A stretch of 64,000 bases of DNA from Angomonas ambiguus (Eukaryota > Euglenozoa > Kinetoplastea > Trypanosomatida > Trypanosomatidae). Of the stretch, positions 10,501 through 19,303 are shown piece by piece (the first letter of the stretch is position 1; each line of letters begins with the position of its first letter). Under the pieces are notes generated by a model, which saw only the letters and a list, made by a program, of their open reading frames with translations, did no database searches and had not been told where the DNA came from. Position numbers and translations under genes: made by a program. Where the stretch lies: NCBI GenBank assembly GCA_019695575.1, contig JADNSB010000022.1, positions 1-64,000 of the forward strand, given 5' to 3'.

Positions 10501-13500
10501 CACAAGGTCGGCAATCGCCGCCCCCGCTCGTTGATTGTGCACCATGGACCCAATCTCCTTCGGGGTGAGCTCCTGCAGCAGTGACATGCTAGGGTTCACC
10601 TTGTTCAGATACCCCCACACTGAGTCAGTAATACCGGTGTGTCGCACCCAGGCGCCGAACTGATTCAAGGGGTGTTCAAAATCCCAGCAACGGTTCTCAA
10701 TGCACTTGCAGAGAGTGAGAAAGGTATAGGTGGTGAGAGGGTGGGCGCGCTCGAGCTCAATCTCCAGCAGGGCACGGGTAATACGCGGCATGTTGGCGGT
10801 GATGTACACCATGTCGGAGGACAGACTGTGGGACTCCACGTTCAGTCCAGAGATGTAGGCTTTGAGTAAAGTGACCACCTTCCACTGCACCGACGTCTCA
10901 TCCGCGCTCTCCCCTGCCTTTCCGTATTTTTGCACCGTCGGTGGAAGCTCGTTATGCAGCCGTTGAAGCTCGTCCAGCTCCTCCTGACGGACGCGGAGCT
11001 GCGAGAACTCGCTCGCGCTTGCCGCAATGTTCATCGCCATCCCCATATCCACCGAGTCCACCCACGTCCCATCCGACCTTCGCATCAGATCGTTAAAGAT
11101 GGTGACCGTCTCGTGTGTGAGATAGTAATGACTGGCGAGACGACCCAAATCGGTGGTCTCGACCGATCCTATATCAGGATTGTACCGAATCATACCCGCC
11201 ACCGCTAAACTGACAAAAGCGGTGTTCACCATGTCGTAGCGCACCGACTTGAGCTCCGGGTCGCGGCGGACGTCGTTGATCTTGATACCATAGATCAGTG
11301 GATTTACCCGAATTCGTTGCCAGAGATACGTGTACTCCAACCAGGAGCAAGCCTCGGCAACAGAGGAAACAGTTCCAGCGTTGATCTCGGCGTTGAGGTG
11401 ATCGCACAGCTTGGATTGCATCTTACTTTCAATCGGCAGCGAGTTGGCAATAATGCGCAGAAAGTAGGAAATCTCTTTTTCATCCGAAATAATGATACCC
11501 TGACCGCTCGTATCGAACTGGGGGCGACCCGCACGTCCAAAAATTTGCATCACATCCAGAACCGAAATGGAGACCAAACCACCACGCTTCGGATCGTACA
11601 TTTGAGTGCCGCGAATGACAACGGTGTGTGCGGGGAGGTTCACACCCCATGCCAGCGTACTGGTAGAACACAACACCTTGATACAGCCTTCCCGGAAGAG
11701 GGCCTCGGTGCTACTACGGTCGTGGCGGATGAGCCCGGCGTTATGGGCGCCGAACCCAGCACTGAACAAACGAGACAAGTCCCTCCCCTTCAGTAGCTTC
11801 CCCCTTTTTTGCGCACTCTCCGGCATGGTTCCTTTGTAACGGAAATAGTGTTCCTGTCCTCGGCGTTGGGCCTCCTCCATGAAAAAACACGCGAGCCCAA
11901 TCGTCTGCTTTCGCGAGTGGACAAACACAATGACCTGATGTCCCGCCTTGATGCTATCCAGTACCTCCTCATAGGCTCTGACATCCAAGCGGTGTTCCAG
12001 GTCATCTCGCTTGGAGAACTTTTCCTTCTTGGCGTCGTTGGCCTTCCCCTCCGTGGTCTTGGACTTGACCTGCTGCAGCGCGATAAAGGTTTGCTCTAGT
12101 GGAACAGGACGGTATTCAGGGCCGAAAACTTTTAATCCCTCTTTCAGGTCCACCTGCAAAAAGTTGGCAACGTCCTTGTAGTTGGGGAGGGTAGCCGATA
12201 GACCGATCAGCCGAACTCGCTGCTCCACGTCCATTTCCCCTCGGCGGAGGGTACGCGCCACGATGGCCTCAATCACCGGACCACGGTCCTCGTTTAGCAA
12301 GTGAATTTCATCAATAATGATGAGCTTTACTTTATTCGTCAAGTCCTCGTTGCTCTGCTTTCGAGTAATAACATCCCACTTTTCCGGTGTGGTGACAATC
12401 ACCTGCGTCTCAGCGATCTCCTTCTTGGTGAGTTGCATATCCCCGGTCAACTCCTTTACTTGGATCATAAAGGGGGCCAGGCGTTGAGAAAAGTTCTCCA
12501 CCATTTCCTGTGCAAGCGCTTTCATCGGGGCCACAAAGATGATCTTAAAGTCACGGTCGAACACACCGTTTTCAAAGTGTTCGTTGATGCAGCGCAGCAT
12601 CACCAGTAAAGCACACACTGTCTTACCTGCGCCGGTTGGGGCACACACCAGCATATTCTGCGAAGAATGAAAAGCCGTCTGAAAAATGTTCGTTTGTATG
12701 GTGTTGAGGTGCGTGATCGATAGAAAGGCGGGGCGGCACCACTCGGGGAGAGAGGTGGCGACACAAATACGGTCTTCCACCTCCAACTTCTTCACTACCG
12801 GGGGAGGAATGGTGATGCGCATGTAGTCGGCATTCTTGACCACGTTGGTGTTGGTGGGGATGATGGCGGCGTTCTTGTCGGTGAAGCGCAACTCTCGATA
12901 GCGACGATTCATATGCGCCAACCACTTCTCATTCGCCAAGTTTCCGCTCCGATCGACGGTAAAATAGTTCTTTCGATCGCTATCCTTTACGAAACGAACT
13001 GGGCCGTTCTCATTTTCAGCGGCGTTCTTCTGTCTACTGGCCTCTTCTTCCTCCTCCGTGGTACAAAACTCCTCCAACAGTCTCAGAAATATCTCCCGTG
13101 GTCGTTGTAGGATGCACTGCACCAGATCATAGTGTTTATCCCCTACCGTTTCAAGCAGCTCCCCCATCAGCTGCAACTTTAGGTTGCCCTCCTGCTGGGG
13201 TCCAGCGTAGCTCTTCTTGGTGGTGGTGGTAAGGGCAGGGGAGGGCGAGGCGGCCCCGGCAACGGTTGTCAGGCGATCTAGCACATTCAGAAGGATTTTG
13301 GTCATGTCCTCGTCGAAGCTGACGTAGATCTGGGAAACGATGTCGTCCACGCTGGAGTGATGAAGGTCGAGGGTGACACTCTTTCGCTGTGCCTGTCCGA
13401 ACAGCGGGTTCACCAACGGGCCCTGGTCAGACGCCCGGGGAGAAATATTTTCTCCGTCGTGGGTGACCACCGAAATGGGTTGTTGAGGCATCATGGCCTC

Positions 13501-13980
13501 TGAGACGAATGTCCCTTTGGATGCACCGCCGACCGCGGAAGGAGAGAGAAAGTCGGTGATGAGGTCTGACAAGTTGTTTTGTCTACTGCTGGAGGGGGAG
13601 CTAGAGAAGAGAGAGTGGAGCTTGCGAACGGCCTCCTTGGAGGCTTCCTTGACGGGGTCCGCCACGACAGTACCGCGGTTTCCCTGCTTCCTTCTCGCAT
13701 CGTTACTATTCTTATTATTATTATTACTATTATTATTATTATTAATATTATTATTTTGGGGTTTTCCATTTCCGTTATTCGACTCCGAGGTGGCCTCCTT
13801 GTCATTTTTTTTCTTTTTATTGCCGTTATTTTGACGTTGATTGGAATTTTTGTTATTGGGCTTTATGGTATTGAACGCAGCCCAACACCCCATACAATAC
13901 CACTTGCCATCTCGCTCGTCTACCGCCCCATCTCGCTGTGGCTTGTTGCACTCTGCACACTGCTGAATTCCAGAGTACAT
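7555..13980 (-). CDS. ASCC3: ASCC3/Slh1-type Ski2-like RNA helicase with N-terminal zinc ribbon
   Basis: A 2141-residue tandem helicase. Cassette 1 has APTGAGKT at about 447-454 and DEIH at 557-560; cassette 2 has APTGSGKT at 1331-1338 and DEVH at 1434-1437. Each cassette is followed by a Sec63-type domain (about 940-1260 and 1800-2120). MQIFGRAGRPQFD in cassette 1, KALVKERMRDW and TTPEKWDGISR in cassette 2, and a fully intact second cassette point to ASCC3/Slh1, the ribosome-splitting quality-control helicase, rather than spliceosomal Brr2. The N-terminus carries CAEC (8-11) and CMGC (29-32), a likely zinc ribbon, followed by Asn-rich low complexity (about 40-100). The frame is open upstream, but the first ATG is at 13980; the upstream codons lack an ATG. 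A shorter than usual linker leads into cassette 1. Confidence 0.9.
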   Translation of the reverse strand: MYSGIQQCAECNKPQRDGAVDERDGKWYCMGCWAAFNTIKPNNKNSNQRQNNGNKKKKNDKEATSESNNGNGKPQNNNINNNNNSNNNNKNSNDARRKQGNRGTVVADPVKEASKEAVRKLHSLFSSSPSSSRQNNLSDLITDFLSPSAVGGASKGTFVSEAMMPQQPISVVTHDGENISPRASDQGPLVNPLFGQAQRKSVTLDLHHSSVDDIVSQIYVSFDEDMTKILLNVLDRLTTVAGAASPSPALTTTTKKSYAGPQQEGNLKLQLMGELLETVGDKHYDLVQCILQRPREIFLRLLEEFCTTEEEEEASRQKNAAENENGPVRFVKDSDRKNYFTVDRSGNLANEKWLAHMNRRYRELRFTDKNAAIIPTNTNVVKNADYMRITIPPPVVKKLEVEDRICVATSLPEWCRPAFLSITHLNTIQTNIFQTAFHSSQNMLVCAPTGAGKTVCALLVMLRCINEHFENGVFDRDFKIIFVAPMKALAQEMVENFSQRLAPFMIQVKELTGDMQLTKKEIAETQVIVTTPEKWDVITRKQSNEDLTNKVKLIIIDEIHLLNEDRGPVIEAIVARTLRRGEMDVEQRVRLIGLSATLPNYKDVANFLQVDLKEGLKVFGPEYRPVPLEQTFIALQQVKSKTTEGKANDAKKEKFSKRDDLEHRLDVRAYEEVLDSIKAGHQVIVFVHSRKQTIGLACFFMEEAQRRGQEHYFRYKGTMPESAQKRGKLLKGRDLSRLFSAGFGAHNAGLIRHDRSSTEALFREGCIKVLCSTSTLAWGVNLPAHTVVIRGTQMYDPKRGGLVSISVLDVMQIFGRAGRPQFDTSGQGIIISDEKEISYFLRIIANSLPIESKMQSKLCDHLNAEINAGTVSSVAEACSWLEYTYLWQRIRVNPLIYGIKINDVRRDPELKSVRYDMVNTAFVSLAVAGMIRYNPDIGSVETTDLGRLASHYYLTHETVTIFNDLMRRSDGTWVDSVDMGMAMNIAASASEFSQLRVRQEELDELQRLHNELPPTVQKYGKAGESADETSVQWKVVTLLKAYISGLNVESHSLSSDMVYITANMPRITRALLEIELERAHPLTTYTFLTLCKCIENRCWDFEHPLNQFGAWVRHTGITDSVWGYLNKVNPSMSLLQELTPKEIGSMVHNQRAGAAIADLVRKFPSLEMELDVQPITRTILRVKVTITAHFQWSRQISGNSELFWLVVEDQDNHFIFHHESVTITRKEVESGEPHIINLAVPVVPQYDIYSVRLYSDRWMGCKEDYTFSIGHLHLPEDAQMTTKLLPLQPLSVHVIPEKYRVLYERYNQFNAIQTQIFHALFHTDENIFLGAPTGSGKTIAAEMAVLRVFEKYPGMKVVYIAPLKALVKERMRDWKTRMAAIGRSVVELSGDASPDITALAKADILCTTPEKWDGISRNWQVRSYVTAVKLVVFDEVHMLGTDRGPVLEVIVSRMRYIGWNTKAPIRLIGLSTAVSNPGDLSSWLGVEKKWAIFNFDPSVRPVPMSVHIAGYPGKFYCPRMAAMNKPTYNAICEKSPTQPVIVFVSSRRQTRLTAMALIGFLIAEGNTAKWTHMDLEEAEKFSSQVEDPYVKHCLQFGVGIHHAGLLEGDRTIVESAFLSNKIQVLVATSTLAWGVNFPAHMVVVKGTEYFDTKTNAYVDFPITDVLQMVGRAGRPQFDTEGVAQVLCHEPKKGFYRRFLYDPFPVESALHEQLHVHINAEIVAGTIATRQDAVNYLTWTYLFRRIARNPSYYGLEDGSPKAITVFLSTLVKDILDELERCGCIEPPDMTEEDADPNAIQYTVLGKICSYYYVSHHTVYLFDQSITPHLMCGELLKLLCEASEFDVVPVRHNEDKLNITLSRSLPLPIREQDADNSNVKAFLLLQAHMGRLSLPITDYYTDQKSVIDNALRVIQAMVDVTANNGHLFSALRIMTLLQCLVQACWWTSASTLLQIPHITEAMLPAIQKRCGVKEAAELANAPLSVLFEFEKVLGQSEFHLEPRQITEALEGVRGLPLVQVGIAVTQRPPEEEDEEEETSYTIQVDLERLSYPQKHVVAPHFPKPKEEQFWIVIGNESTGELVAMKRVNKLRQHTTVTLIIDWDEEWVTTKGSASSGVELNLYVVCDAYLGMDQQMTFVLPPPS
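13708..13752. repeat. AAT/ATT trinucleotide tract coding for poly-Asn in ASCC3
   Basis: ATT units on plus read as AAT (Asn) codons on minus, giving the NNN-rich linker near residues 75-90 of the helicase. Imperfect units (AAC, AGT) interrupt it. Confidence 0.8.
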
Positions 13981-14470
13981 GTCCTCTTTTTTATTATTAT
14001 TATTATTGCTTTTGTTCTGAATGTTGGCCAACAAAGTAACGAAATATATGAAGAATCGAAAAACAAAAAAAGGCTTAAGACAGTGCCACTGATGGAACCA
14101 GAATTAATAATAAAAAATTACTCAGACACAAAAAATTAAATGAACTAAATTTTGTTTCTGAAAGGAAAGGGAAAGGGAAAAGAAAGGAAGGAGAAAGAGA
14201 AGATAAGTGAAGGAAGTTAAAAAAAAGTGGAGAGGAAAACAGGAAAAAATCTCCATGGATGTTTTACACGTCATTTGTCTCCAAAGGGTGAGGACAAAGC
14301 ATAAGAGGACTGAGCACTCTTTACTCCGTCTTCATTCTTTTTTTTTCTTTTCTTTTTTTCAGTTTTATACCGCTCCGTTATTTTTTTGTATTTTTCGTTT
14401 TTTATGGCCACTACAAATTCGTCATATTCTTATTTTTTCATTATTATTTTTTTCTTTTTGTCTGCCTTCT
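13981..14470. other. Intergenic spacer with strong purine/pyrimidine asymmetry
   Basis: Between the histidine phosphatase and ASCC3. Plus-strand purines at about 14158-14222 give a pyrimidine tract before ASCC3 on its own strand. The part nearer 14330-14470 is instead pyrimidine-rich on plus. ATT repeats at 13990-14008 lie directly before the ASCC3 start. No gene was recognised. Confidence 0.5.
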
Positions 14471-16375
14471 TTACGAAAAGTGAACCAGGATGCGGGTTTG
14501 GAGTAGCTCCGTGGAGCCCACACACTCTACCCTCCATGAAGGGTCAATCGTTTCTACACTAGTATCCGTACCTCCTGCTGTAACTGTCCTGGAGGGAACG
14601 GTCCCCATCTTCTTATTCTTACCTTTGTGGTGGTGATGATGATTATTATTATTATTACTATTCCCCCCACCCCCCAACCGTGCCCGTGCCGCCTCAGGGA
14701 CAACGTAGTAAAAGTTGTTGTACCGTGAGAGAATGGTGAGGCTACAGTAGGGCACACTGTGGTGAGCGCTAGGGTTGAAGTGCTTCGGACAGCACTCCTG
14801 TAGGAGGGAGGCAATCACGTCGGCATGGGTGACCGTCATAACCGTAAGGGGAGGTAGCAGCGCGGCGGGGGCGTCTGCGAAAGAGGCGGGAGCGAACTGG
14901 TCAAACTCACTTCCCACAGCACCACCCCCGCGACCACCCCAACCGGCTCGTACTGCTGGGAGTTGAGGAAAGACGACGGATTTACGGGAGAGAAAGTACT
15001 TGGGGAGGTTTTCTCGCTTTCCACGTACGAGTTCAGCGCAAACTCGACGGGGCACGGCATACCGGTGCGGGATGGGTCGTCGCTCCATCGTGCCCTCCTC
15101 CTCCCCTCCTTCCACAAGGACCTCTTCCTCGTCATCCCCCTCTAGAAAGAAGTTGGAAATAAACCGATGGCACCGCTGCTGTAGGTCGGATCGACCTTCA
15201 GGGTACGCCACCCCACAGGTACGGCCCCCTAGGGAGGTGATGTCCTGGCTGGTGGCGGATGTCGTGCCTTTATTGCTCCCCTTAGCGCCCCCAGATTTCC
15301 CACCACCACCACCACTCTTGTTCTCATTTTTCGGATGGAGAGCCTTAGGAATACCAATCCCACTCGCCGCCCCTTTCCCCTCCTGCGGCACAGCGCCCTC
15401 TGCCGAGATACACTGAAGCAGCTGTTGCGTATAGTGGTAGCTCGTCCACACTGGGAAGGAGGTACGTTCCTCCAGCCACTGTTGAAAGGTCGCGCCCCAG
15501 GTAAGAGGAGGAGCCTCCGCACCTTGCGGGTGGTCGCTGCTACTACTATTGCTGTGGTGCATCTCCTCCTCTAGAAGGGAGGCACGGCTGGCAAAGAAAA
15601 AAGACAGCTCCGACTCTAGTATTTCTTTCGGAAACACGAACCGGAGTCGGTCCGCCACTACATCCGCCCCCGCCTCCGTCGGCTCCCCACCATCCGCCTC
15701 ACTTTCCACAAAGTACCCTCCTAACAGAGGAGGGGATCGAAACACCTTTGATTGCTGCCAGTCGGACAGCTGAGGGTCAATGTAGAGGGTCAACTTGCCT
15801 TGGAAGGCGACAATGTTGATAATAATGGCGGTCTCTAGACACCGGAAGAAGGGGGAGCAGAGAAGGACGGAGAGGTGGCCGCGCATACGCTCCTCTATTT
15901 GTTTTTCCTGCTGTAAGCGCAGATAATAAAGAGCGGTCTCCAGCGCCTGCAGCCGGCCGTCCGCCGACAGAGGGGGGTCCTGAGGAGGGAGAAGGGTGTA
16001 CAGGCGGCCGTTATGTGTATTGGCAACACTGCTATTATTGGTACTCGCGTCCCGACTCCTCCAACTTTTATCCACGTGGTCGAGCCGCTCGCCGTGCCGG
16101 AGCAGTATCAAGGTGTCGGTGAGTTGAGACTGAACACTGGGACTGCTGCTACCGCTACCAGCATTGCCGACGGCTGGGGAAGGACCAGCACCGCTACCGC
16201 TCTGCTTCGACGCCTTCGCGAACTGCATGGCCGTCATAAAGGTAAATGCACCATCCGTTTCTTTTTTATCCACACTGTCAGGGTTACCGCTAACGATGGA
16301 CCTATTATTAAAACTGCCAGTACGATTGGACGAGAGACCTTTTTTAGCGTTTGATTTGTTTTTCTTTGGGGGCAT
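14471..16375 (-). CDS. Histidine phosphatase superfamily (phosphoglycerate-mutase fold) protein
   Basis: A 634-residue protein. LLRHGERLDH at 91-100 carries the catalytic RHG (His94). SPFFRC at 174-179 supplies the second phosphate-binding Arg (Arg178), and VTHAD near 515-519 supplies the second catalytic His. The RHGERLDHVD...W and PLSADGRLQA pattern is like the PGM domain of the UBASH3/Sts phosphatases rather than glycolytic mutase. The core is split by large low-complexity inserts (Gly/Ser around 350-370, acidic around 415-430) and ends with an Asn/His run (NNNNNHHHHH) near the C-terminus. An N-terminal 85-residue basic and Ser-rich segment is disordered. Substrate unknown; a protein or inositol-phosphate target is possible. 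The start is the ATG at 16375. Confidence 0.85.
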   Translation of the reverse strand: MPPKKNKSNAKKGLSSNRTGSFNNRSIVSGNPDSVDKKETDGAFTFMTAMQFAKASKQSGSGAGPSPAVGNAGSGSSSPSVQSQLTDTLILLRHGERLDHVDKSWRSRDASTNNSSVANTHNGRLYTLLPPQDPPLSADGRLQALETALYYLRLQQEKQIEERMRGHLSVLLCSPFFRCLETAIIINIVAFQGKLTLYIDPQLSDWQQSKVFRSPPLLGGYFVESEADGGEPTEAGADVVADRLRFVFPKEILESELSFFFASRASLLEEEMHHSNSSSSDHPQGAEAPPLTWGATFQQWLEERTSFPVWTSYHYTQQLLQCISAEGAVPQEGKGAASGIGIPKALHPKNENKSGGGGGKSGGAKGSNKGTTSATSQDITSLGGRTCGVAYPEGRSDLQQRCHRFISNFFLEGDDEEEVLVEGGEEEGTMERRPIPHRYAVPRRVCAELVRGKRENLPKYFLSRKSVVFPQLPAVRAGWGGRGGGAVGSEFDQFAPASFADAPAALLPPLTVMTVTHADVIASLLQECCPKHFNPSAHHSVPYCSLTILSRYNNFYYVVPEAARARLGGGGNSNNNNNHHHHHKGKNKKMGTVPSRTVTAGGTDTSVETIDPSWRVECVGSTELLQTRILVHFS

Positions 16376-16692
16376 GTACTTGTAGGTGCTATTGTACAGC
16401 TTTATTACTTTTCTTATTTTTTCTAATAAATATTGTTAGTATTATTATTATTATTATTATTGTTGGCATTGAAAGGGGAAAGAAACAAGAGCACATGATA
16501 CACAAGAGAAAGAGGGTGAAAAGAAAAAACCGACAGAAAAAGATACTTTTCTTTACTTCTTCCTTCTCGCACAAAAATAGGAGTACACACAGCGTTGCAG
16601 GAAAAGAGAATTAAAGCAATATAATCAAAGCTTCGATGGGATGGGAAAGTGTGCTTCAGTCTTCCTTTTTATGGTCGACTAAGATAAGGGGG
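16376..16692. other. Intergenic spacer with ATT microsatellite
   Basis: Between the golgin and the phosphatase. It holds an ATT array at about 16438-16463 and plus-strand purines at about 16477-16550, which give a pyrimidine tract upstream of the phosphatase on its strand. No gene was recognised. Confidence 0.55.
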
Positions 16693-18948
16693 TTACTGCC
16701 CCACCGTCCCTTTGCCCTCCATCAGTGAATGTACCCGCTCCTCCATCTCCCCATACATCTGTAGCAGCAATTCGTGCTTGGCGCTCAGTTGAGAAAACTC
16801 CTTCTTAGCCTTGGCGTGCTCTGCCTCCACCTTGCGAAGTCGATCCAGCTCCACTGACTGCCGCAACAACTCTTTTTCTAGACGCTGTCGAGACCGCTCC
16901 CCCTCCGCCGCCCTCATACCGCCCTGACCGCTATCCGCGGAAAGGGGAGAGGGAAAAAAGGAGGCCTTGGGGGGTCGAAACGTCGCAGTGGGGAGTTCTA
17001 TAGAGGCGTCCGCGGTGGAGGGGGTCAACGCCGTCTCGGATAGGAAAGAGGCCTCCATACTGCCGGTCGAGTGGGTGGGGGGGAGGGCAGCGGTGCTGCT
17101 GGTGAGGGCGGTGGACAGCGCCGTCGTCAAACGATCCACCTCGGAGGATAACTTCCGGTTTACCCCTTCCAGCGAATCCACCCGCTCCCTCCACTGCTGC
17201 ACCTCTGTCTGAAGTTCTTGCTGTCGCGCTTGAGAGGCGGTGCTCTCCTTGGCTCGTTGATCCTCAAGGTAAGAGATCGTTTCCTTCTCCCTCGCAAGGG
17301 AGGAAATGAGGGTCTCTACTTTGGTGGTCGCCGCTGCCAGCTCCAATCGTGTGGAGCGGAGGTCCGCCTGGAGTCGACTCTCCCGCGCAATGGCCTGCTC
17401 CAGTTCAGCACGCAACACACTGGGGAAATTCTGCTGTGCATTACTGTACTCCATCTCTCTCGCTTTTGCCTCCGCCTCATCCGCCCTTCGATAGGCCGCG
17501 GAGAGGTCCGACTCTAGCTGGGCGGCACGGTCCTGAAACCGAGCCTGTAGAGACTGCAGTTCATCCTCGAGGCGAATCACCTCCCGCTGATAGTGGTCGG
17601 TGGAACTGGCGCTGCTCTGTCGGGCCTGCTCCAGCGCCGCCTGATGGGTTTTGTTGACCGAGTCCAACTGGGACAGTACGCGCTGCTTCACCTGCTTCTC
17701 CTCCATCAGCTTACCCTGAAGCGTCTGTACCTGATCCCGGCGCCTCTCCAGCTCCTCCTCTAGTTTGATAATACGAGAGGCGGAGGAGGTGTTGTGCACT
17801 TGCCCCTCCCGCCACGTCACCTCCTGCTCCTGGTACTGCTGCACCTTGGCCTCCAGCTCACTCACCTGACCAAGAAGTTTCTTCTTATCCTCCACCAACA
17901 TCTTTACCCGCTGTCTCTCCGAACCCAGCTTGTCAATCAGTAGTGCCACCTCCTCCGCTGAAGTCGCGTTCCGTAAATTGTGCTCCGCCTCCTGCAACTG
18001 CTGTCGTAGCGCCTCCACCTCCGACTGGAGCTCATCCCTTTCTCTGCGGAACCGCTCCGAGTTTTGTAGCTCCTCCGCGTGAAGTTGTTGAAAGCGGAGG
18101 AGTTGGGTCACGCTGCCATCCTCTGTGGAGCCCACTGGGGGGGACGAGAGGAGAGGGGGGGTGGCTTTCTTGGAGGAAACCTCTGTCGCCTCCACCACCT
18201 CGCCCGCCGTCACACCCTGCACCTGCGGTTCAGAAGCGGCGGGTGGACTAACAGAAACTACAGGAGCTTCCTCCGGTGCCTCGTGAGGGTTCTTCTCTTC
18301 ATAGGTGGTGACAGCTTCCAGAGTATCCTCTGCACTGTTTTCGTTATGCGTTTCGCCCTCCACAGTGGGCTGTTCCTCCGTCAGATCGCTGCCCTCTCTA
18401 CCAGTATTACAACTCTCCCCAGAACGAGAACCCTCGGCGGTGTCCAGCGGGATTTCTTTCTCTGCCTCTTTTGTTTCGATAATCGTTTCCTTATCGTCCA
18501 CTGTATCTGTAACACCCGGAGGGTGGCTCACCTCCAGCGTCGGGGCTTCAGACGCTGTCACGGCTTCCTCGTTTTTCACCTCGTCATGATCACTGTGCAT
18601 GGGAGAATCCAGTGATGTGGGGGGTACTGTTTCCTCTGCTGCGAGTGCTGGGTAAGCCGAAAGGGTTGGATTGTCTTCGCCCTTGTTGTTTTCTCTGCCA
18701 GGGTGACTCTCCTCCTTTTCCTCTTTCTCCTGTTTCACTGGAGTTACCTTGTTCGAAATCGTCTCCTGAATCGACTTGGCCCAGGACGAGATACCTTCTT
18801 TAATTTGGGTCACATCCACCACCACCTCCTCGTCGTCGTTGTCGTCCTGTTGGGGGACCTCTTCTTCCTTTTCTTCGTCGTCCTCCATCACGAACTCGGC
18901 TGCTGCACCAATGCCCTGCTGTAATTGGCCTACAAAATTGCTCCACAT
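16693..18948 (-). CDS. TMF1: TMF/ARA160-like golgin (Golgi coiled-coil tether)
   Basis: A 751-residue protein. A short amphipathic N-terminus (MWSNFVGQLQQGIGAAAEF) is followed by a strongly acidic disordered region to about 280, then coiled coil to the end. The segment TSAEEVALLIDKLGSERQRVKMLVEDKKKL resembles the TMF DNA-binding-annotated coiled coil, and the C-terminus (LSAKHELLLQMYGEMEERV) matches the Rab6-binding end of TMF1, where LLxMYGEK is conserved. The Ser/Thr island with ASFLSETALTPSTA just before the C-terminal coil is also placed as in TMF1. Known TMF proteins tether vesicles at the Golgi and bind Rab6. The C-terminus is shorter than in animals. The start is the ATG at 18948. Confidence 0.72.
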   Translation of the reverse strand: MWSNFVGQLQQGIGAAAEFVMEDDEEKEEEVPQQDDNDDEEVVVDVTQIKEGISSWAKSIQETISNKVTPVKQEKEEKEESHPGRENNKGEDNPTLSAYPALAAEETVPPTSLDSPMHSDHDEVKNEEAVTASEAPTLEVSHPPGVTDTVDDKETIIETKEAEKEIPLDTAEGSRSGESCNTGREGSDLTEEQPTVEGETHNENSAEDTLEAVTTYEEKNPHEAPEEAPVVSVSPPAASEPQVQGVTAGEVVEATEVSSKKATPPLLSSPPVGSTEDGSVTQLLRFQQLHAEELQNSERFRRERDELQSEVEALRQQLQEAEHNLRNATSAEEVALLIDKLGSERQRVKMLVEDKKKLLGQVSELEAKVQQYQEQEVTWREGQVHNTSSASRIIKLEEELERRRDQVQTLQGKLMEEKQVKQRVLSQLDSVNKTHQAALEQARQSSASSTDHYQREVIRLEDELQSLQARFQDRAAQLESDLSAAYRRADEAEAKAREMEYSNAQQNFPSVLRAELEQAIARESRLQADLRSTRLELAAATTKVETLISSLAREKETISYLEDQRAKESTASQARQQELQTEVQQWRERVDSLEGVNRKLSSEVDRLTTALSTALTSSTAALPPTHSTGSMEASFLSETALTPSTADASIELPTATFRPPKASFFPSPLSADSGQGGMRAAEGERSRQRLEKELLRQSVELDRLRKVEAEHAKAKKEFSQLSAKHELLLQMYGEMEERVHSLMEGKGTVGQ

Positions 18949-19303
18949 GTCTCTATCGTGTACGAACAGAGGTGGTTTATATTTCTATTTCTTTTACGTT
19001 GCACTTTTAGACTGGTTTTCCAAACAAAGGTGAAAAATAGAATAGAAAAGTGTCCAGTTCAAACATTTATAAAAAAAAAAGTTGACTCCAAGAGGGATAA
19101 AAAAAAAAATAGTTAGCGAAATTATGTATATATATATGATCTAGCGAGGGTGGCAAATGTGCCGTGAGTAAAGTTCACTGTCATTACTAGAAATACGTAA
19201 ACTATACTCATAAGAAAATCTATATCTAATGTAAAGGCAACAAAATCGATGTGTGTGTGTTATAAGAACAGGAGGGTTGAAAAAAAAAAAAGAGATCTAA
19301 TTT
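18949..19303. other. Intergenic spacer
   Basis: AT-rich spacer between the orphan membrane protein and the golgin, with A-runs at about 19069-19110, a short TA repeat near 19124-19138 and GTGTGTGT near 19251. Nothing gene-like was seen. Confidence 0.5.

Noticed and set aside
7555-13980. Spliceosomal helicase Brr2
   Set aside because: Second cassette is catalytically intact and the linker motifs match ASCC3/Slh1; Brr2's second cassette is degenerate and its N-terminal PWI-like region is absent.
13981-14034. Extension of ASCC3 upstream of 13980
   Set aside because: The open frame there has no ATG; it would need a TTG start and encodes only an Asn run.
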